Assembly (NCBI GenBank): GCA_000773965.1
Contig: JRUP01000045.1
Location: 59,969-123,968 of the forward strand
Length of the DNA stretch: 64,000 bases
Direction of reading: 5' to 3'
Source of the DNA: Enterobacter cancerogenus
Lineage (GTDB): Bacteria > Pseudomonadota > Gammaproteobacteria > Enterobacterales > Enterobacteriaceae
In this document: positions 41,280-50,732 of the stretch, in pieces
How positions within the stretch are numbered: the first letter of the stretch is position 1
Layout: the number at the start of each line of letters is the position of its first letter
Notes under the pieces: model-generated
Database searches by the model: none
What the model saw: only the letters and a program-made list of their open reading frames with translations
Told to the model about the DNA's origin: nothing
Translations under genes and position numbers: made by a program

Positions 41280-42653
41280 TTGATCCAGCCAGTCCCCCCA
41301 GATGATCTTTCAGACCTACAACACCGAATTCTCTCAACTATCGCATGTGCCGAGTCTTCGCTCAGTTCCGGTGATCTGGCGAGTCAGCTTGGTGTGGGTC
41401 GTTCAACGATCAAACGGCATATCGAGGTTTTGCTTGGTCAACGTAAAATTACCCGGCACGGCGTAGGACGAGGGACTCGGTATACCGCGCAGGCGCCCAT
41501 TAACAAGCTGCCCCAATCCGGTTCATCGGTGACAGAGAAGACCCCTGAATATCATTCTTCTTCCCTCACTACAGCTCAATCATTGCATCAATATCTAAAT
41601 TTACCTCTGTCAGTCAGGGATATTTCCGGGTATGACCGAAGCTTCGTGGACAATTATATTCCAAACGAAACGTTCCTACTGCCTCAGACGCTAGCCCTGG
41701 CCTTAATGAATGAAGGCAAAATGGCAGGGCAACAGCCCGCTGGTACCTACGCGCGAAAAGTTTTGGAGCAATTGCTCATTGATTTGTCCTGGTCATCCTC
41801 TCAACTTGAAGGAAACCGATATTCATTGCTGGCCACCGAAGAACTGTTCAAAAGTGGCGCGGCTTCGAATGATTTGGATGCCGTCATGCTGCTTAACCAT
41901 AAACAGGCAATTGAGTTTTTGGTCGATGCAGTCCCTGAATCTGGATTAACTGGGCCGGTAATCAGTAACCTGCATGCCTTATTAATGCATGATTTACTGT
42001 CAAATCCTGACGAGTTGGGAGCGATCAGACGCAAAATCGTGAATATTTCGGGAACCACCTACACTCCACTACAGGCACCTTTCTTATTGCAGGAAATGTT
42101 CGACATTATTATCAAAAAAGCACGGCTGATTAATAATCCTGTGGAGTCAGCCTTTTTCCTGTGGGTCAATATCGCTTATCTGCAACCCTTTGAAGACGGA
42201 AACAAAAGAACCAGCAGGCTGGCCGCGAATATTCCGCTTATGATTTACAACAGTGCTCCACTCTCCTTTCTTGATGCTGATGTCACAAGCTATGCCTACG
42301 CGATGATGGGGATTTATGAAAAACGTGACGTGACTTTAGCCGTTGAGTTGTTCGAACATTTATATCGTCGCTCAATCAAACGCTATGCCGTCACACTGGA
42401 AGCTATGGGCGTTCCGGATCCGTTTAGACTTCGTCATCGGGAAGATTTAAACACCACTATTCGCTTAATCGTTGCAGAGGGTCAGAATATTGAGTCTGCG
42501 ATGCAGGTGATTGATCTTGTTCCTGAAGACAGAGAGCGATTCATGCAGCTTTTACAGAACGAGCTACGCATATTGAGTACGTTAAATTGTGCCCGGTATC
42601 GTCTATCAATATCGCTAACGGAGCAGTGGATCCGTGAGGGGCGGCCATGTTAG
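41280..42653 (+). CDS. Fic-domain protein with N-terminal winged HTH and Gln in place of the catalytic His
   Basis: 457 residues. Residues 10-65 are a DeoR/MarR-like HTH (LASQLGVGRSTIKRHIEVLLGQRKI). The Fic domain has the inhibitory motif S173-S-Q-L-E177-G178 (S-x-x-x-E-G) and the core YLQPFEDGNKRTSR. The residue that is His in HPFx(D/E)GNxRxxR is Gln302 (CAA), so classical AMP transfer should be lost or altered. The start is TTG with AGAGG nine bases upstream. A better-looking N-terminus, MDFKLIPEAYDFDPASPP from ATG 41246, joins this frame only if one C is removed from the C6 run at 41294-41299. It probably binds the phased repeat array and acts as a regulator. Confidence 0.8.
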   Translation: MIQPVPPDDLSDLQHRILSTIACAESSLSSGDLASQLGVGRSTIKRHIEVLLGQRKITRHGVGRGTRYTAQAPINKLPQSGSSVTEKTPEYHSSSLTTAQSLHQYLNLPLSVRDISGYDRSFVDNYIPNETFLLPQTLALALMNEGKMAGQQPAGTYARKVLEQLLIDLSWSSSQLEGNRYSLLATEELFKSGAASNDLDAVMLLNHKQAIEFLVDAVPESGLTGPVISNLHALLMHDLLSNPDELGAIRRKIVNISGTTYTPLQAPFLLQEMFDIIIKKARLINNPVESAFFLWVNIAYLQPFEDGNKRTSRLAANIPLMIYNSAPLSFLDADVTSYAYAMMGIYEKRDVTLAVELFEHLYRRSIKRYAVTLEAMGVPDPFRLRHREDLNTTIRLIVAEGQNIESAMQVIDLVPEDRERFMQLLQNELRILSTLNCARYRLSISLTEQWIREGRPC

Positions 42654-42750
42654 TAGTGAGGCCGACATACATCGTACATACCCGTTTTTGGCTAACCCGC
42701 TTAGCGGCTTAACGTTATAGTGCCCTATCTGATGACGATATGAAACCGGC

Positions 42751-43698
42751 ATGAAACTCACCCTGGATAATGATCTCACCATTCGCAAGCTGCTGATTTT
42801 CAGCTGCTACATGGAAACGGAAAACCTCGCCAGAGCGGCAGAAACGCTGGGGATCAGCACCGTGAGCGTGCATCGTGCGCTGCACACGCTGGAAGAGAGT
42901 TTGCGTTGTCCGCTGTTTGAACATAAAGGCCGCAACCTGGTGGCACTGCCCGCCGCTACGACGCTGCTGGAATACAGTCGGGAAGCGCTGGCCACGCTGA
43001 GTCAGGGTATTGATGAAACACGACGCACTGCAGGTATCGGTCTGGGGCATCTGCGTGTGGGCACCTTGTATTCTCTGTCACTGGAAACTGTGCCGCGTCT
43101 GATCATGAAAATGAAACTGCGCCGCCCCGAGTTAGAACTCAACCTCACCATGGGCTCCAATGATTTGCTGCTGCGCGCGCTGAAAGATAATCAGTTGGAT
43201 GCGATTATCATTTCTGTCAGCGAAGCCGAGATCGATGAAAAGATTTTTGAGCAGGTGGCGCTGTTTCAGGATGACATCTTCCTCGCCGTGCCAGCGGGTG
43301 GCGGTGATAAAAGCGAGGAAGATATCGATCTGCGTCGCTACAGCGATAAACCCTTTGTCTCGCTAGCTGAAGGTTTTGCCACCTTTGCCGGATTTCAGGA
43401 AGCCTGCCACGTGGCCGGTTTTGAGCCCAACATCGTCACACGCGTGAATGACATCTTCTCGATGCTCAGTCTGGTGCAGGCCGGCATGGGCTATTCGCTG
43501 GTGCCGGGCAGGATGCGTAAGCAGTATGAAAACGATCTGCGTTTTCTCCGCTTAGCCGAGCCGTATCAAATGCGACAGCAGATCGCTATCGTGTTTCCGC
43601 GCAACCGCGAACATGATCCAAATCTGCTGGCACTGGTGGCTGAAGGGCGTATGTTCGCCCTGAGTTTGCAGGAAAAGGTTCAGCGTGCCAGCCGCTGA
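42751..43698 (+). CDS. mdcR: MdcR, LysR-family regulator of malonate decarboxylase
   Basis: 315 residues. The HTH is METENLARAAETLGISTVSVHRALHTLEESL; the effector domain follows with GHLRVGTLYSLSLETVPRLI and QAGMGYSLVPGRM. It is convergent with the mdc operon and overlaps mdcH by 19 bases. The pairing and sequence fit MdcR, the malonate-responsive activator known from Klebsiella and Acinetobacter. Confidence 0.85.
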   Translation: MKLTLDNDLTIRKLLIFSCYMETENLARAAETLGISTVSVHRALHTLEESLRCPLFEHKGRNLVALPAATTLLEYSREALATLSQGIDETRRTAGIGLGHLRVGTLYSLSLETVPRLIMKMKLRRPELELNLTMGSNDLLLRALKDNQLDAIIISVSEAEIDEKIFEQVALFQDDIFLAVPAGGGDKSEEDIDLRRYSDKPFVSLAEGFATFAGFQEACHVAGFEPNIVTRVNDIFSMLSLVQAGMGYSLVPGRMRKQYENDLRFLRLAEPYQMRQQIAIVFPRNREHDPNLLALVAEGRMFALSLQEKVQRASR

Positions 43699-44579
43699 AA
43701 CAGACGCAGCGCCACTTCAGCGCCACTGCGCTCAAGGGCAATACATTCGCCCTGACACTGCACGCTGCGCGTTAAGCCCGTCAGCACTTCGCCGGGCGGC
43801 ATTTCAATCACCAGACGCACTTCACGTTCTTTCGCCGCCACCATCGCGTCATGCCAGCGCACGCTGCGCGCCATGTTCATCGCCAGATCGTCGGCAATAC
43901 GTTCCGGCTGCCAGAGAACGCGGGCGCTGCTGCCGCTGAGATAAGCGAATTGTGGGCGTTGCAACCTGACTTTATCGATAGCGGCTTTGAGTTGCTGCGC
44001 GGGGCTATCCAGTAACGCACAGTGTGAAGGCACGCTGATCGCCAGCCGCTGCGCTCGATGTGCCCCCTGCGCCAGCGCCTGCTCCGCTACTGCCGCCATG
44101 ACACTGTCGCTACCCGCTATCACAATCTGTGTTTCGGCATTAATGTTGGCGATAAAACTGGTTTGCCCATCTACCAGCGCTTCGACTTGTGCCAGCGTCA
44201 AGCCACTGATCGCCGTCAACCCATAGCCTTGAGGATACGCCTGCTCCATCAGTTCACCGCGCAGTGCCACCAGCTGGAGGGCATCGGTAAAATCCAATGC
44301 ACCGGCGATAACTGCCGCAGGATAGGCACCAATCGACAAACCGCACACCATGTCGGGCTGCACGCCGCTGTCGATCAGCTGGCGCGCTGCTGACACGCCC
44401 GCAATCAGTAGCGCCAGCTGCACCGCACGCGTCTGTTGCAGTGCGGTAGCCGAATCGAGCTGCATCAGTTCATCACCCAGCACCTGATGCGCCACCTGCC
44501 AGGTCTCATCGCGTGATAGCGACTGCAACATGCCAGGCCGTTGCGTGCCTTGTCCCGGAAAAGTGAACAGCGTTTTCAT
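43680..44579 (-). CDS. mdcH: MdcH, malonyl-CoA:ACP transacylase of malonate decarboxylase
   Basis: 299 residues of the FabD fold: FTFPGQGTQRPGM, the nucleophile motif GLSIGAYPAAVIAGAL and the catalytic His in SVPSHCALLDSPAQQL. It loads malonyl onto the acyl carrier protein MdcC to start the cycle. The start overlaps mdcG as ATGA. Confidence 0.9.
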   Translation of the reverse strand: MKTLFTFPGQGTQRPGMLQSLSRDETWQVAHQVLGDELMQLDSATALQQTRAVQLALLIAGVSAARQLIDSGVQPDMVCGLSIGAYPAAVIAGALDFTDALQLVALRGELMEQAYPQGYGLTAISGLTLAQVEALVDGQTSFIANINAETQIVIAGSDSVMAAVAEQALAQGAHRAQRLAISVPSHCALLDSPAQQLKAAIDKVRLQRPQFAYLSGSSARVLWQPERIADDLAMNMARSVRWHDAMVAAKEREVRLVIEMPPGEVLTGLTRSVQCQGECIALERSGAEVALRLFQRLAR

Positions 44580-45187
44580 TCGATTTCCTCCGTCCAGGGA
44601 AGATGTGTCAGACGGGGACCGCGCGCGGTTTTTAACAACACGCGCCCCTCACGCAGCCACTCATTAAGCGCGAAGGCACCCACCGGCGTTTCCACCTGGG
44701 TATCAGCCCGACAGGGTAAACGTGCAAGTTGCTGCTGCCAGGCCTTAAATTCCTCCGCCTGCAACGGCAACGGTGCACGAATTAACAGATCGAGATCGCT
44801 CGTGGCATGCAGCACCGGCAACCCGGTCGCCAGAGCGAATCCCGTGCCGCCGGTCACGCCCCACGACCATGACCAGCGCTGCAGATGAAGTTGCATCACT
44901 GCCTCAACCGTAGGCAATGCGCGAAACACGGAATCGCTTGTGCGCGCCAGTAGCCCCTCCGGTGTATCAATCCGCAGCACATCCTGCTCCCGCACCCATC
45001 CCGCCGCCCGTTGATGGCGTGCACTGCCACGCACGCCAATCGGAATGCGATCCTGTCGCATCACATCCCGCCGCACCACGACCGGCTGCTGAGCGTTCCA
45101 CTGCTGCGCCACCCAGCTTTCCTTAATATCGAGCAGCGTGGTATCAGCGTGCAGCCAGAGCAGATCGTGTGGGCGGATAGTCATCAT
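44576..45187 (-). CDS. mdcG: MdcG, phosphoribosyl-dephospho-CoA transferase
   Basis: 203 residues: RPHDLLWL at the start, IPIGVRGSARHQRAAGW, and the nucleotidyltransferase-like pattern GFALATGLPVLHATSDLDLLIRAP with two Asp residues. MdcG transfers the triphosphoribosyl-dephospho-CoA prosthetic group to Ser25 of MdcC. TAATG overlap with mdcF. Confidence 0.88.
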   Translation of the reverse strand: MMTIRPHDLLWLHADTTLLDIKESWVAQQWNAQQPVVVRRDVMRQDRIPIGVRGSARHQRAAGWVREQDVLRIDTPEGLLARTSDSVFRALPTVEAVMQLHLQRWSWSWGVTGGTGFALATGLPVLHATSDLDLLIRAPLPLQAEEFKAWQQQLARLPCRADTQVETPVGAFALNEWLREGRVLLKTARGPRLTHLPWTEEIE

Positions 45188-46146
45188 TACATTCCTGAAG
45201 TTAGGCTAATAAACAGTGGCAGTGACACAATCGACAGCAGCGAACTCAGTAACAGCACCGCTTCGGCATCCGGCGACTGCACGCCAAAGCGATTGCCAAA
45301 CACCACGCCGAAGAAGCCCGCCGACAGCGCTATCATCAGAATCGCGGTGATCGCGACGGTGCCGTGCAAACCAAACAACATCACAATGCCCCACGCCAGT
45401 AACGGTTGGATCAGCAGTTTGGTCACTGTCGAGCTGACCACCATGCTGTTGATTTTCAGCTGACGTGCCGAGAGGATCACACCGGTCAGGAACAGTGCGG
45501 CGGCGGTGGCAGCCAGACCGAGCGGTTTAATCGCGGCCAGCACCAAATCCGGCATTTTGATGCCAATGGCTGACAGCACCACGCCCAATAGCGGTCCCAG
45601 TACAATCGGTTTTTTCACCGAACGCCACATCAACACCGGCAGCATTGCCAACGTTGATCGCTGCGTTTCCCCGGCGGTGCGCGCTTTTTCACGCTCCAGA
45701 ATCAGCAGGCAGAACGGTGTCATCAGTACCGACCCGCAGGCAATAGAAACGGCAACGGACAGTGAGGTTGCTGAGCCTTCGCCCACTACGCTGCCGAGAA
45801 TCGGTAAACCTAGCGCCGCATAGTTAGGCAGCGCCACGGTCAGCGTCAGCACCGCCGCATCCTGTGGCGATTTCTTGAAGATCTTCGTGGCAACAAAATA
45901 GAGCACCGCATAGGCGATCCACATCGCTAACGTCAGCACCACAATCAGCGGCATCTGCGCTACGATCCCGCTCCACGGCGTTTGCACCGTAGCGCTGAAC
46001 AACGCGGCGGGCAGTGCAAAATCCATCACAAAAATATTCAGTAAAGAGACATTCTTGTTATCAACCATTTTGGCTTTGCCCGCCCAGAATCCGAGCAACA
46101 TGACAATGAAGATCGGAGCCAGAGCATGCAGAATCACGTAAGTCAT
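45187..46146 (-). CDS. mdcF: MdcF, malonate transporter of the AEC family
   Basis: 319 residues with about ten membrane helices of the auxin-efflux-carrier type: LHALAPIFIVMLLGFWAGKAKMVD, NIFVMDFALPAALFSATV and VALPNYAALGLPILGSVVG. It lies inside the mdc operon, so malonate uptake is the expected role. AGGTG precedes the ATG. Confidence 0.87.
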   Translation of the reverse strand: MTYVILHALAPIFIVMLLGFWAGKAKMVDNKNVSLLNIFVMDFALPAALFSATVQTPWSGIVAQMPLIVVLTLAMWIAYAVLYFVATKIFKKSPQDAAVLTLTVALPNYAALGLPILGSVVGEGSATSLSVAVSIACGSVLMTPFCLLILEREKARTAGETQRSTLAMLPVLMWRSVKKPIVLGPLLGVVLSAIGIKMPDLVLAAIKPLGLAATAAALFLTGVILSARQLKINSMVVSSTVTKLLIQPLLAWGIVMLFGLHGTVAITAILMIALSAGFFGVVFGNRFGVQSPDAEAVLLLSSLLSIVSLPLFISLTSGM

Positions 46147-46216
46147 AAATCACCTGTTTGTTATTAAAAGAGTGAGTACTGACGCGATGGTGTTGAATTT
46201 ATCAGTTGCCGCAGAG

Positions 46217-46239
46217 GCCGGACGCCGCGTGCGTCCGGC
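46217..46239. repeat. REP-like hairpin inside the mdc operon
   Basis: GCCGGACGC (46217-46225) and GCGTCCGGC (46231-46239) form a perfect nine-base stem with a five-base loop, like enterobacterial REP sequences. It sits in the 140-base gap between mdcE and mdcF, the largest gap in the operon, and could stabilise the upstream mRNA. Confidence 0.7.
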
Positions 46240-46286
46240 ATACTGACAGCCGGCAGGTTGATTTAATACTTTTTATTATTAGGGTG

Positions 46287-47087
46287 TTACCAGCTGGCGC
46301 GCAGACGTTCGCGCACCCGTGCCGAGCTTTGACGGTTCGGGGCCGAGAGGCGAGAACCTCGACCCGGCACGCGGCGCGTATCATCAATCGCCTCCGCCAA
46401 CGTGGCTTTCACGCGCGTGACCTCTTCGGCCGTCGGCGCATCCGGATGGGTGATGTCCAGCAGAGATGACAACAGGCCGAGCGTGGCGTAATTACCGATG
46501 TCATAGGCCATCGGCGGTACGCTGGCAGCAAGTTTCTCCAGCGCTTCCACGGTGCGCAGGGTGATACGCGCCGCCGAGGCTTTACCCATGGCGTGCACCT
46601 GCACGGCCGGGTCGTTAAACGCGATCAGTCGATTGGCCTGATAACCGTGCGCCAGAAACGCGCCGGACATTGCCTTACCCACGATCAGCCCAATCACTGG
46701 ATGCCCGGCCAGACGCGCTTGTGCATAAGCACCCGCAGCCCCCGCCAGGGCCTGATGAATACCAAAGCCCTCTTCACGGCGGCCATAAGCCTGACTTGGC
46801 ACATCAATCACCGCAATGATGGGTCGCTTCACTGCGTTTGCGGCGTCTTCCGCAATGGTCTCTTGCACCACTTTTGCCAGCGTCCAGCCTTCCAGCAAAC
46901 CGACTTCGCCTTGCGCAGCGCGTGGATAGCGATTGTGCGCATCCGGAACGACAGCAATGAAACGAGCGGTTTCGCCATTAAGCTCGGCATCCGCGACCTG
47001 CACGGACGGGCAAAGCCCAGTGTGGCGGGCAGCGCCGCCGGTTAACTGGCTGAGCCACAGCTCACCCCGACTGTTGTGTGCGCTCAT
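46287..47087 (-). CDS. mdcE: MdcE, malonate decarboxylase gamma subunit
   Basis: 266 residues of the crotonase/carboxyltransferase fold: VIDVPSQAYGRREEGFGIHQALAG, GHPVIGLIVGKAMSGAFLAHGYQANRLIAF and HAMGKASAARIT. With MdcD it decarboxylates malonyl-S-ACP to acetyl-S-ACP. GGAGGTG precedes the start; overlaps mdcD. Confidence 0.92.
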   Translation of the reverse strand: MSAHNSRGELWLSQLTGGAARHTGLCPSVQVADAELNGETARFIAVVPDAHNRYPRAAQGEVGLLEGWTLAKVVQETIAEDAANAVKRPIIAVIDVPSQAYGRREEGFGIHQALAGAAGAYAQARLAGHPVIGLIVGKAMSGAFLAHGYQANRLIAFNDPAVQVHAMGKASAARITLRTVEALEKLAASVPPMAYDIGNYATLGLLSSLLDITHPDAPTAEEVTRVKATLAEAIDDTRRVPGRGSRLSAPNRQSSARVRERLRASW

Positions 47088-47920
47088 GATTTCACCTCCG
47101 GGGTAAAGACCTGATGAATGGTGGCTGTGCTGGCCTGTTGAGCGGTATCGAAATGGCTTAAGCGCTCAAGATAGAAGGCATAATTCTCGCTGCGATGCTG
47201 CGCTGGAACACCTTGCGCTAATGCCGCATCCACCGCCGTTTTCACCGCCTGCACGCCATCCTGCACCAGCGCATCGACCAGCCCACTTTGATAACGAATC
47301 TCGCCACCGGTCATGCTCCAGATAAATGGGCGGTCACGTGAGTCATACTCATCAATCCCCGCTTCCTGCTCAATCACCTGCGGGCCATTCAATCCCAGAC
47401 GTGCTTCACGCGTCACAATCAAGTGACTGCACAGCGCGGCGGCGATCGACATCCCGCCGAAGCAGCCGACGGTCCCGGCGACGATGCCGATCACCGGGGA
47501 GTACTGACGCAGATCGACAATCGCGGCGTGGATATCGGCAATCGCTGCCAGCCCCAAATTGGCTTCCTGCAAGCGCACGCCGCCGGTTTCCAGACACAGA
47601 ATGGCCTGGGTTGGAATGCCGTTACGGTTGTCTTCAGCCGCCAACTCCAGCGCACCGGCCATTTTTGCGCCGGAGACTTCCCCCATGCTGCCGCCCTGGA
47701 AGGTGCCTTCAATGGCAATTACCACGGTGGGATTGCCGTTAAGTGTGCCTTTCATCACCACCATGCCGTCATCGGCCTGCGGCACAATACCCTGTTTCTC
47801 CAACCAGGGAGACATCACGCCTTCGAACGGGTCGAGCAGTTCGCGCGCACTGCCGCTGTCCAGCAATGCCAGCGCACGCTGGCGGGCGCGTAATTCGATA
47901 AAGCTGCTGTCATCACGCAT
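47084..47920 (-). CDS. mdcD: MdcD, malonate decarboxylase beta subunit
   Basis: 278 residues: MKGTLNGNPTVVIAIEGTFQGGSMGEVSGAKM, LETGGVRLQEANLGLAAI and GIVAGTVGCFGGMSIAAALCSHLIVT. It pairs with MdcE in the biotin-independent decarboxylase. Overlaps mdcC by eight bases; GAGGAGG precedes the ATG. Confidence 0.92.
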   Translation of the reverse strand: MRDDSSFIELRARQRALALLDSGSARELLDPFEGVMSPWLEKQGIVPQADDGMVVMKGTLNGNPTVVIAIEGTFQGGSMGEVSGAKMAGALELAAEDNRNGIPTQAILCLETGGVRLQEANLGLAAIADIHAAIVDLRQYSPVIGIVAGTVGCFGGMSIAAALCSHLIVTREARLGLNGPQVIEQEAGIDEYDSRDRPFIWSMTGGEIRYQSGLVDALVQDGVQAVKTAVDAALAQGVPAQHRSENYAFYLERLSHFDTAQQASTATIHQVFTPEVKS

Positions 47921-48212
47921 GGTTTACCTCCTCAAACACCTGTTCGATACGGATACGCGCGACACCCGGCGTAGCACCGAAATCGTGGATCACCAGTTGG
48001 CCCGCTGGTAGCTCGGTCAGTTCCGCCAGGCGGCTAAACAGTGCATCCCATCGCGCTTTGCTGTTATCCACCGAGGTGGTGATCGCCACGCTGAGCACGG
48101 CACTGTTATCCGCGCGGTACAGCACTTCCATATCACCCGATCCCACTACGCCCGCCAGCGCATTTCCGCTAAGCGTGCGACGTGCCGGGTAAGACAACGT
48201 TATCTTTTCCAT
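47913..48212 (-). CDS. mdcC: MdcC, malonate decarboxylase acyl carrier protein
   Basis: 99 residues. The attachment site is Ser25 in VVGSGDMEVLYR, the same position as in Klebsiella MdcC, which carries 2'-(5''-triphosphoribosyl)-3'-dephospho-CoA. It shuttles acetyl and malonyl groups between MdcA and MdcDE. Confidence 0.92.
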   Translation of the reverse strand: MEKITLSYPARRTLSGNALAGVVGSGDMEVLYRADNSAVLSVAITTSVDNSKARWDALFSRLAELTELPAGQLVIHDFGATPGVARIRIEQVFEEVNHA

Positions 48213-48225
48213 AGCAACCTCTTAA

Positions 48226-49077
48226 TCAATGAGTGGCGATGCTGACGCGATCGATAAACAGCGTGGCGGCGAGTAAATCAGCCGCGCCGCCGGGAGACGC
48301 ATTCAGCGCCAGCATCGCGCTATCCAGTAGTTGTAAAGCCTGACGACCCGCTATGTGCGCAGTGCCACCCGCCTGTAACACCGCGTGCGCACCACGTTGT
48401 AAGGTCATCAACCCTGGCATGCCCGCACGGTTCAGCACGCAGGTATCACTGAGCGAGGTCAGAATCGCCATCAGCGCATCGAGCCGCGCCTCGGTTTCAT
48501 CGGCCCCGGCTTCTCGACTGCGCTGCAACTGCGGCAATGCCAGCTGCGTGATATGCGGAAAGCCCTGTTGCGCTTCTTCACGTGCGCCCGGCACCTGAAA
48601 GCGATGCACCGCACGCAGCCCTTTGCTAAAGGTTTTCGGGGCATGCCGATCCGGTAAACAAGCCAGTTCAGCGGCACGAGTGCAGAGTTGATCGCTGCTT
48701 GCCTCACCGCCGCGCATCGCCGCCGCACTGACCAGCAGACCCAATGCCCAGATGGCGCCACGATGGGTATTCACCCCGTGGGTGGCGGTCATCATCTGGC
48801 GTTCCCCTTCGCGGCCCAGACGGCCAACGGTTTCGCGCAAAGCAATATCCGCTGGACGCTGCCAGCACTGTTGCGCCAGCGCATAGAAGGTCGGGGTCAG
48901 GCTGCGGGCAGAACGTTCCATCAGCGCCAGCGAGAGATCCTGATGCGCGCCGCTGCCGCGACGATCCACCAGCCCCGGCTTGGGCGTCAGGTTCACTTCT
49001 TCGATCAGGCAATCGGTGGCGTGCTGAGCCAGCTGATGCAGGCGGCTTTCAACCGATTGCGGCGCGAGTCGTTTCAT
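48226..49077 (-). CDS. mdcB: MdcB, triphosphoribosyl-dephospho-CoA synthase
   Basis: 283 residues of the CitG/MdcB family: EVNLTPKPGLVDRRGSGAHQDLSLALMERS (substrate loop), TATHGVNTHRGAIWALGLL and LCTRAAELACL. It makes the prosthetic-group precursor from ATP and dephospho-CoA. Overlaps mdcA by one base. Confidence 0.92.
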   Translation of the reverse strand: MKRLAPQSVESRLHQLAQHATDCLIEEVNLTPKPGLVDRRGSGAHQDLSLALMERSARSLTPTFYALAQQCWQRPADIALRETVGRLGREGERQMMTATHGVNTHRGAIWALGLLVSAAAMRGGEASSDQLCTRAAELACLPDRHAPKTFSKGLRAVHRFQVPGAREEAQQGFPHITQLALPQLQRSREAGADETEARLDALMAILTSLSDTCVLNRAGMPGLMTLQRGAHAVLQAGGTAHIAGRQALQLLDSAMLALNASPGGAADLLAATLFIDRVSIATH

Positions 49078-50732
49078 TACCAGCTCCGGAATTTTGCCGG
49101 TGGGTTGTAGAGGCCATCAGACCATTCGACCAGATCGGCGACGCTACCCGCCGCCAGCAGCGAACGGGTTGCATCAGAGCGACGAATACCGAGATCTTCC
49201 GGGAATACCACTTTGCCGCTGCGACGCAGTTCTGCCACACGTTTGGCATCCACGCCCAGTCCGATATCGGTAATACCTGCAACCGCCGCGACCATCGCCC
49301 GACGCTCTTCCAGATCCTGCGCGCGATAGAGATAGGCAATACCTTCTTCGGTCAGCACATGCGTGACGTCATCGCCATAGATCATTACCGGCGCCAGCGG
49401 CATTCCAGAGTTTTTCGCCACTTCAATGGCATCGAGTTTCTCTACGAAGGTCGGCTTCACGCCTGCCTGGAAGGTTTCCACCATCTGCACCACCAGCTTG
49501 CGGCCGCGTTCCATGGCATCTTCGCCATTTTTCATTGCCAGCCAGGCGGCAGTTGCATGGCGACGACCGTGCGGATCGTGGCCCATATTTGGCGCACCAC
49601 CGAAGCCAGAAAGGCGACCGCGCGTGACCGTTGAGGAGTTCGCCAGGCCATCGATTTGCAGGGTTGAGCCGATAAACATATCGACGGCATACTGACCTGC
49701 CAGCTGGCACATGGCGCGGTTAGAGCGCATCGAACCATCGGCTCCGGTGAAAAAGATATCCGGGCGCGCGCGGATGTACTCTTCCATCCCCAGTTCACCA
49801 CCGAAGCAGTGCACACTCTCGACCCAGCCGCTTTCGATGGCGGGAATTAAGGTGGGGTGCGGGTTCAGCGTCCAGTGTTTACAAATTTTGCCTTTCAAAC
49901 CGAGCTGTTCACCGTAGGTCGGCAGCAGCAGTTCGATGGCGGCGGTATTGAAACCAATGCCGTGATTGAGCGATTGCACCTGATGTTCGGCGTAGATGCC
50001 TTTTATCGCCATCATCGCCATCAGGATGTGTTCCTGTTTGATTAGCCGCGGATCGCGGGTAAACAGCGGTTCAATAAAGAAGGGCTTGTCGGCGACCACC
50101 ACATAATCGATCCACGAACCGGGAATATCCACGCGCGGCAGATCACACTCGTCATCCACCAGTTCGTTAACCTGGGCAATCACAATCCCGTCGTGGAAGG
50201 CTGCGGCTTCGACCAACGCTGGCGTGTCTTCGGTACTTGGCCCGGTGTAGAGATTGCCTTTACGGTCAGCTTTGTATCCGGCGATTAGCGCGACATTGGG
50301 CGCGAGGTCAACGTACAGGCGGGAATAGAGCTCGATGTAAGTGTGAATCGCACCGATTTCCAGCTGATCGTCTTCCAGCAGCTGCGAAATGCGCAGACTT
50401 TGCGTGCCGGAAAAGGATAAATCGAGCTTACGAGCGATGCCTTTTTCGAAGATGTCGAGGTGTTCACTGCGGCCCACACTCGGCATGATCATATGCAGGT
50501 TGTGCACTTTTTGCGGATTGACCTCGGCCAGCATACGCGAGAGGAAATCGGCCTGTTTTTGGTTATTGCCTTCCAGTACGACGCGGTCGCCGGGAGAGAT
50601 TAACTTTTCTAGCATCTCAACCATTTGATCGGTGGGTAATACTTTGCCCTGCACCGGCAACGACGCCTGTCGCCGTTGTTTCTCGGTACGGCGCGTATTC
50701 CACACCCGCGCCGTTTTTTGTCCTGATGACAT
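49077..50732 (-). CDS. mdcA: MdcA, malonate decarboxylase alpha subunit (acetyl-S-ACP:malonate ACP transferase)
   Basis: 551 residues: PGDRVVLEGNNQKQADFLSRML, GAIHTYIELYSRLYVDL, NHGIGFNTAAIELLLPTYGE, VESVHCFGGELGMEEYIRARPD and GRLSGFGGAPNMGHDPHGRR. It swaps acetyl for malonyl on MdcC. AGGAGG stands eight bases before the ATG. It is the first gene of the operon mdcABCDEFGH. Confidence 0.93.
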   Translation of the reverse strand: MSSGQKTARVWNTRRTEKQRRQASLPVQGKVLPTDQMVEMLEKLISPGDRVVLEGNNQKQADFLSRMLAEVNPQKVHNLHMIMPSVGRSEHLDIFEKGIARKLDLSFSGTQSLRISQLLEDDQLEIGAIHTYIELYSRLYVDLAPNVALIAGYKADRKGNLYTGPSTEDTPALVEAAAFHDGIVIAQVNELVDDECDLPRVDIPGSWIDYVVVADKPFFIEPLFTRDPRLIKQEHILMAMMAIKGIYAEHQVQSLNHGIGFNTAAIELLLPTYGEQLGLKGKICKHWTLNPHPTLIPAIESGWVESVHCFGGELGMEEYIRARPDIFFTGADGSMRSNRAMCQLAGQYAVDMFIGSTLQIDGLANSSTVTRGRLSGFGGAPNMGHDPHGRRHATAAWLAMKNGEDAMERGRKLVVQMVETFQAGVKPTFVEKLDAIEVAKNSGMPLAPVMIYGDDVTHVLTEEGIAYLYRAQDLEERRAMVAAVAGITDIGLGVDAKRVAELRRSGKVVFPEDLGIRRSDATRSLLAAGSVADLVEWSDGLYNPPAKFRSW

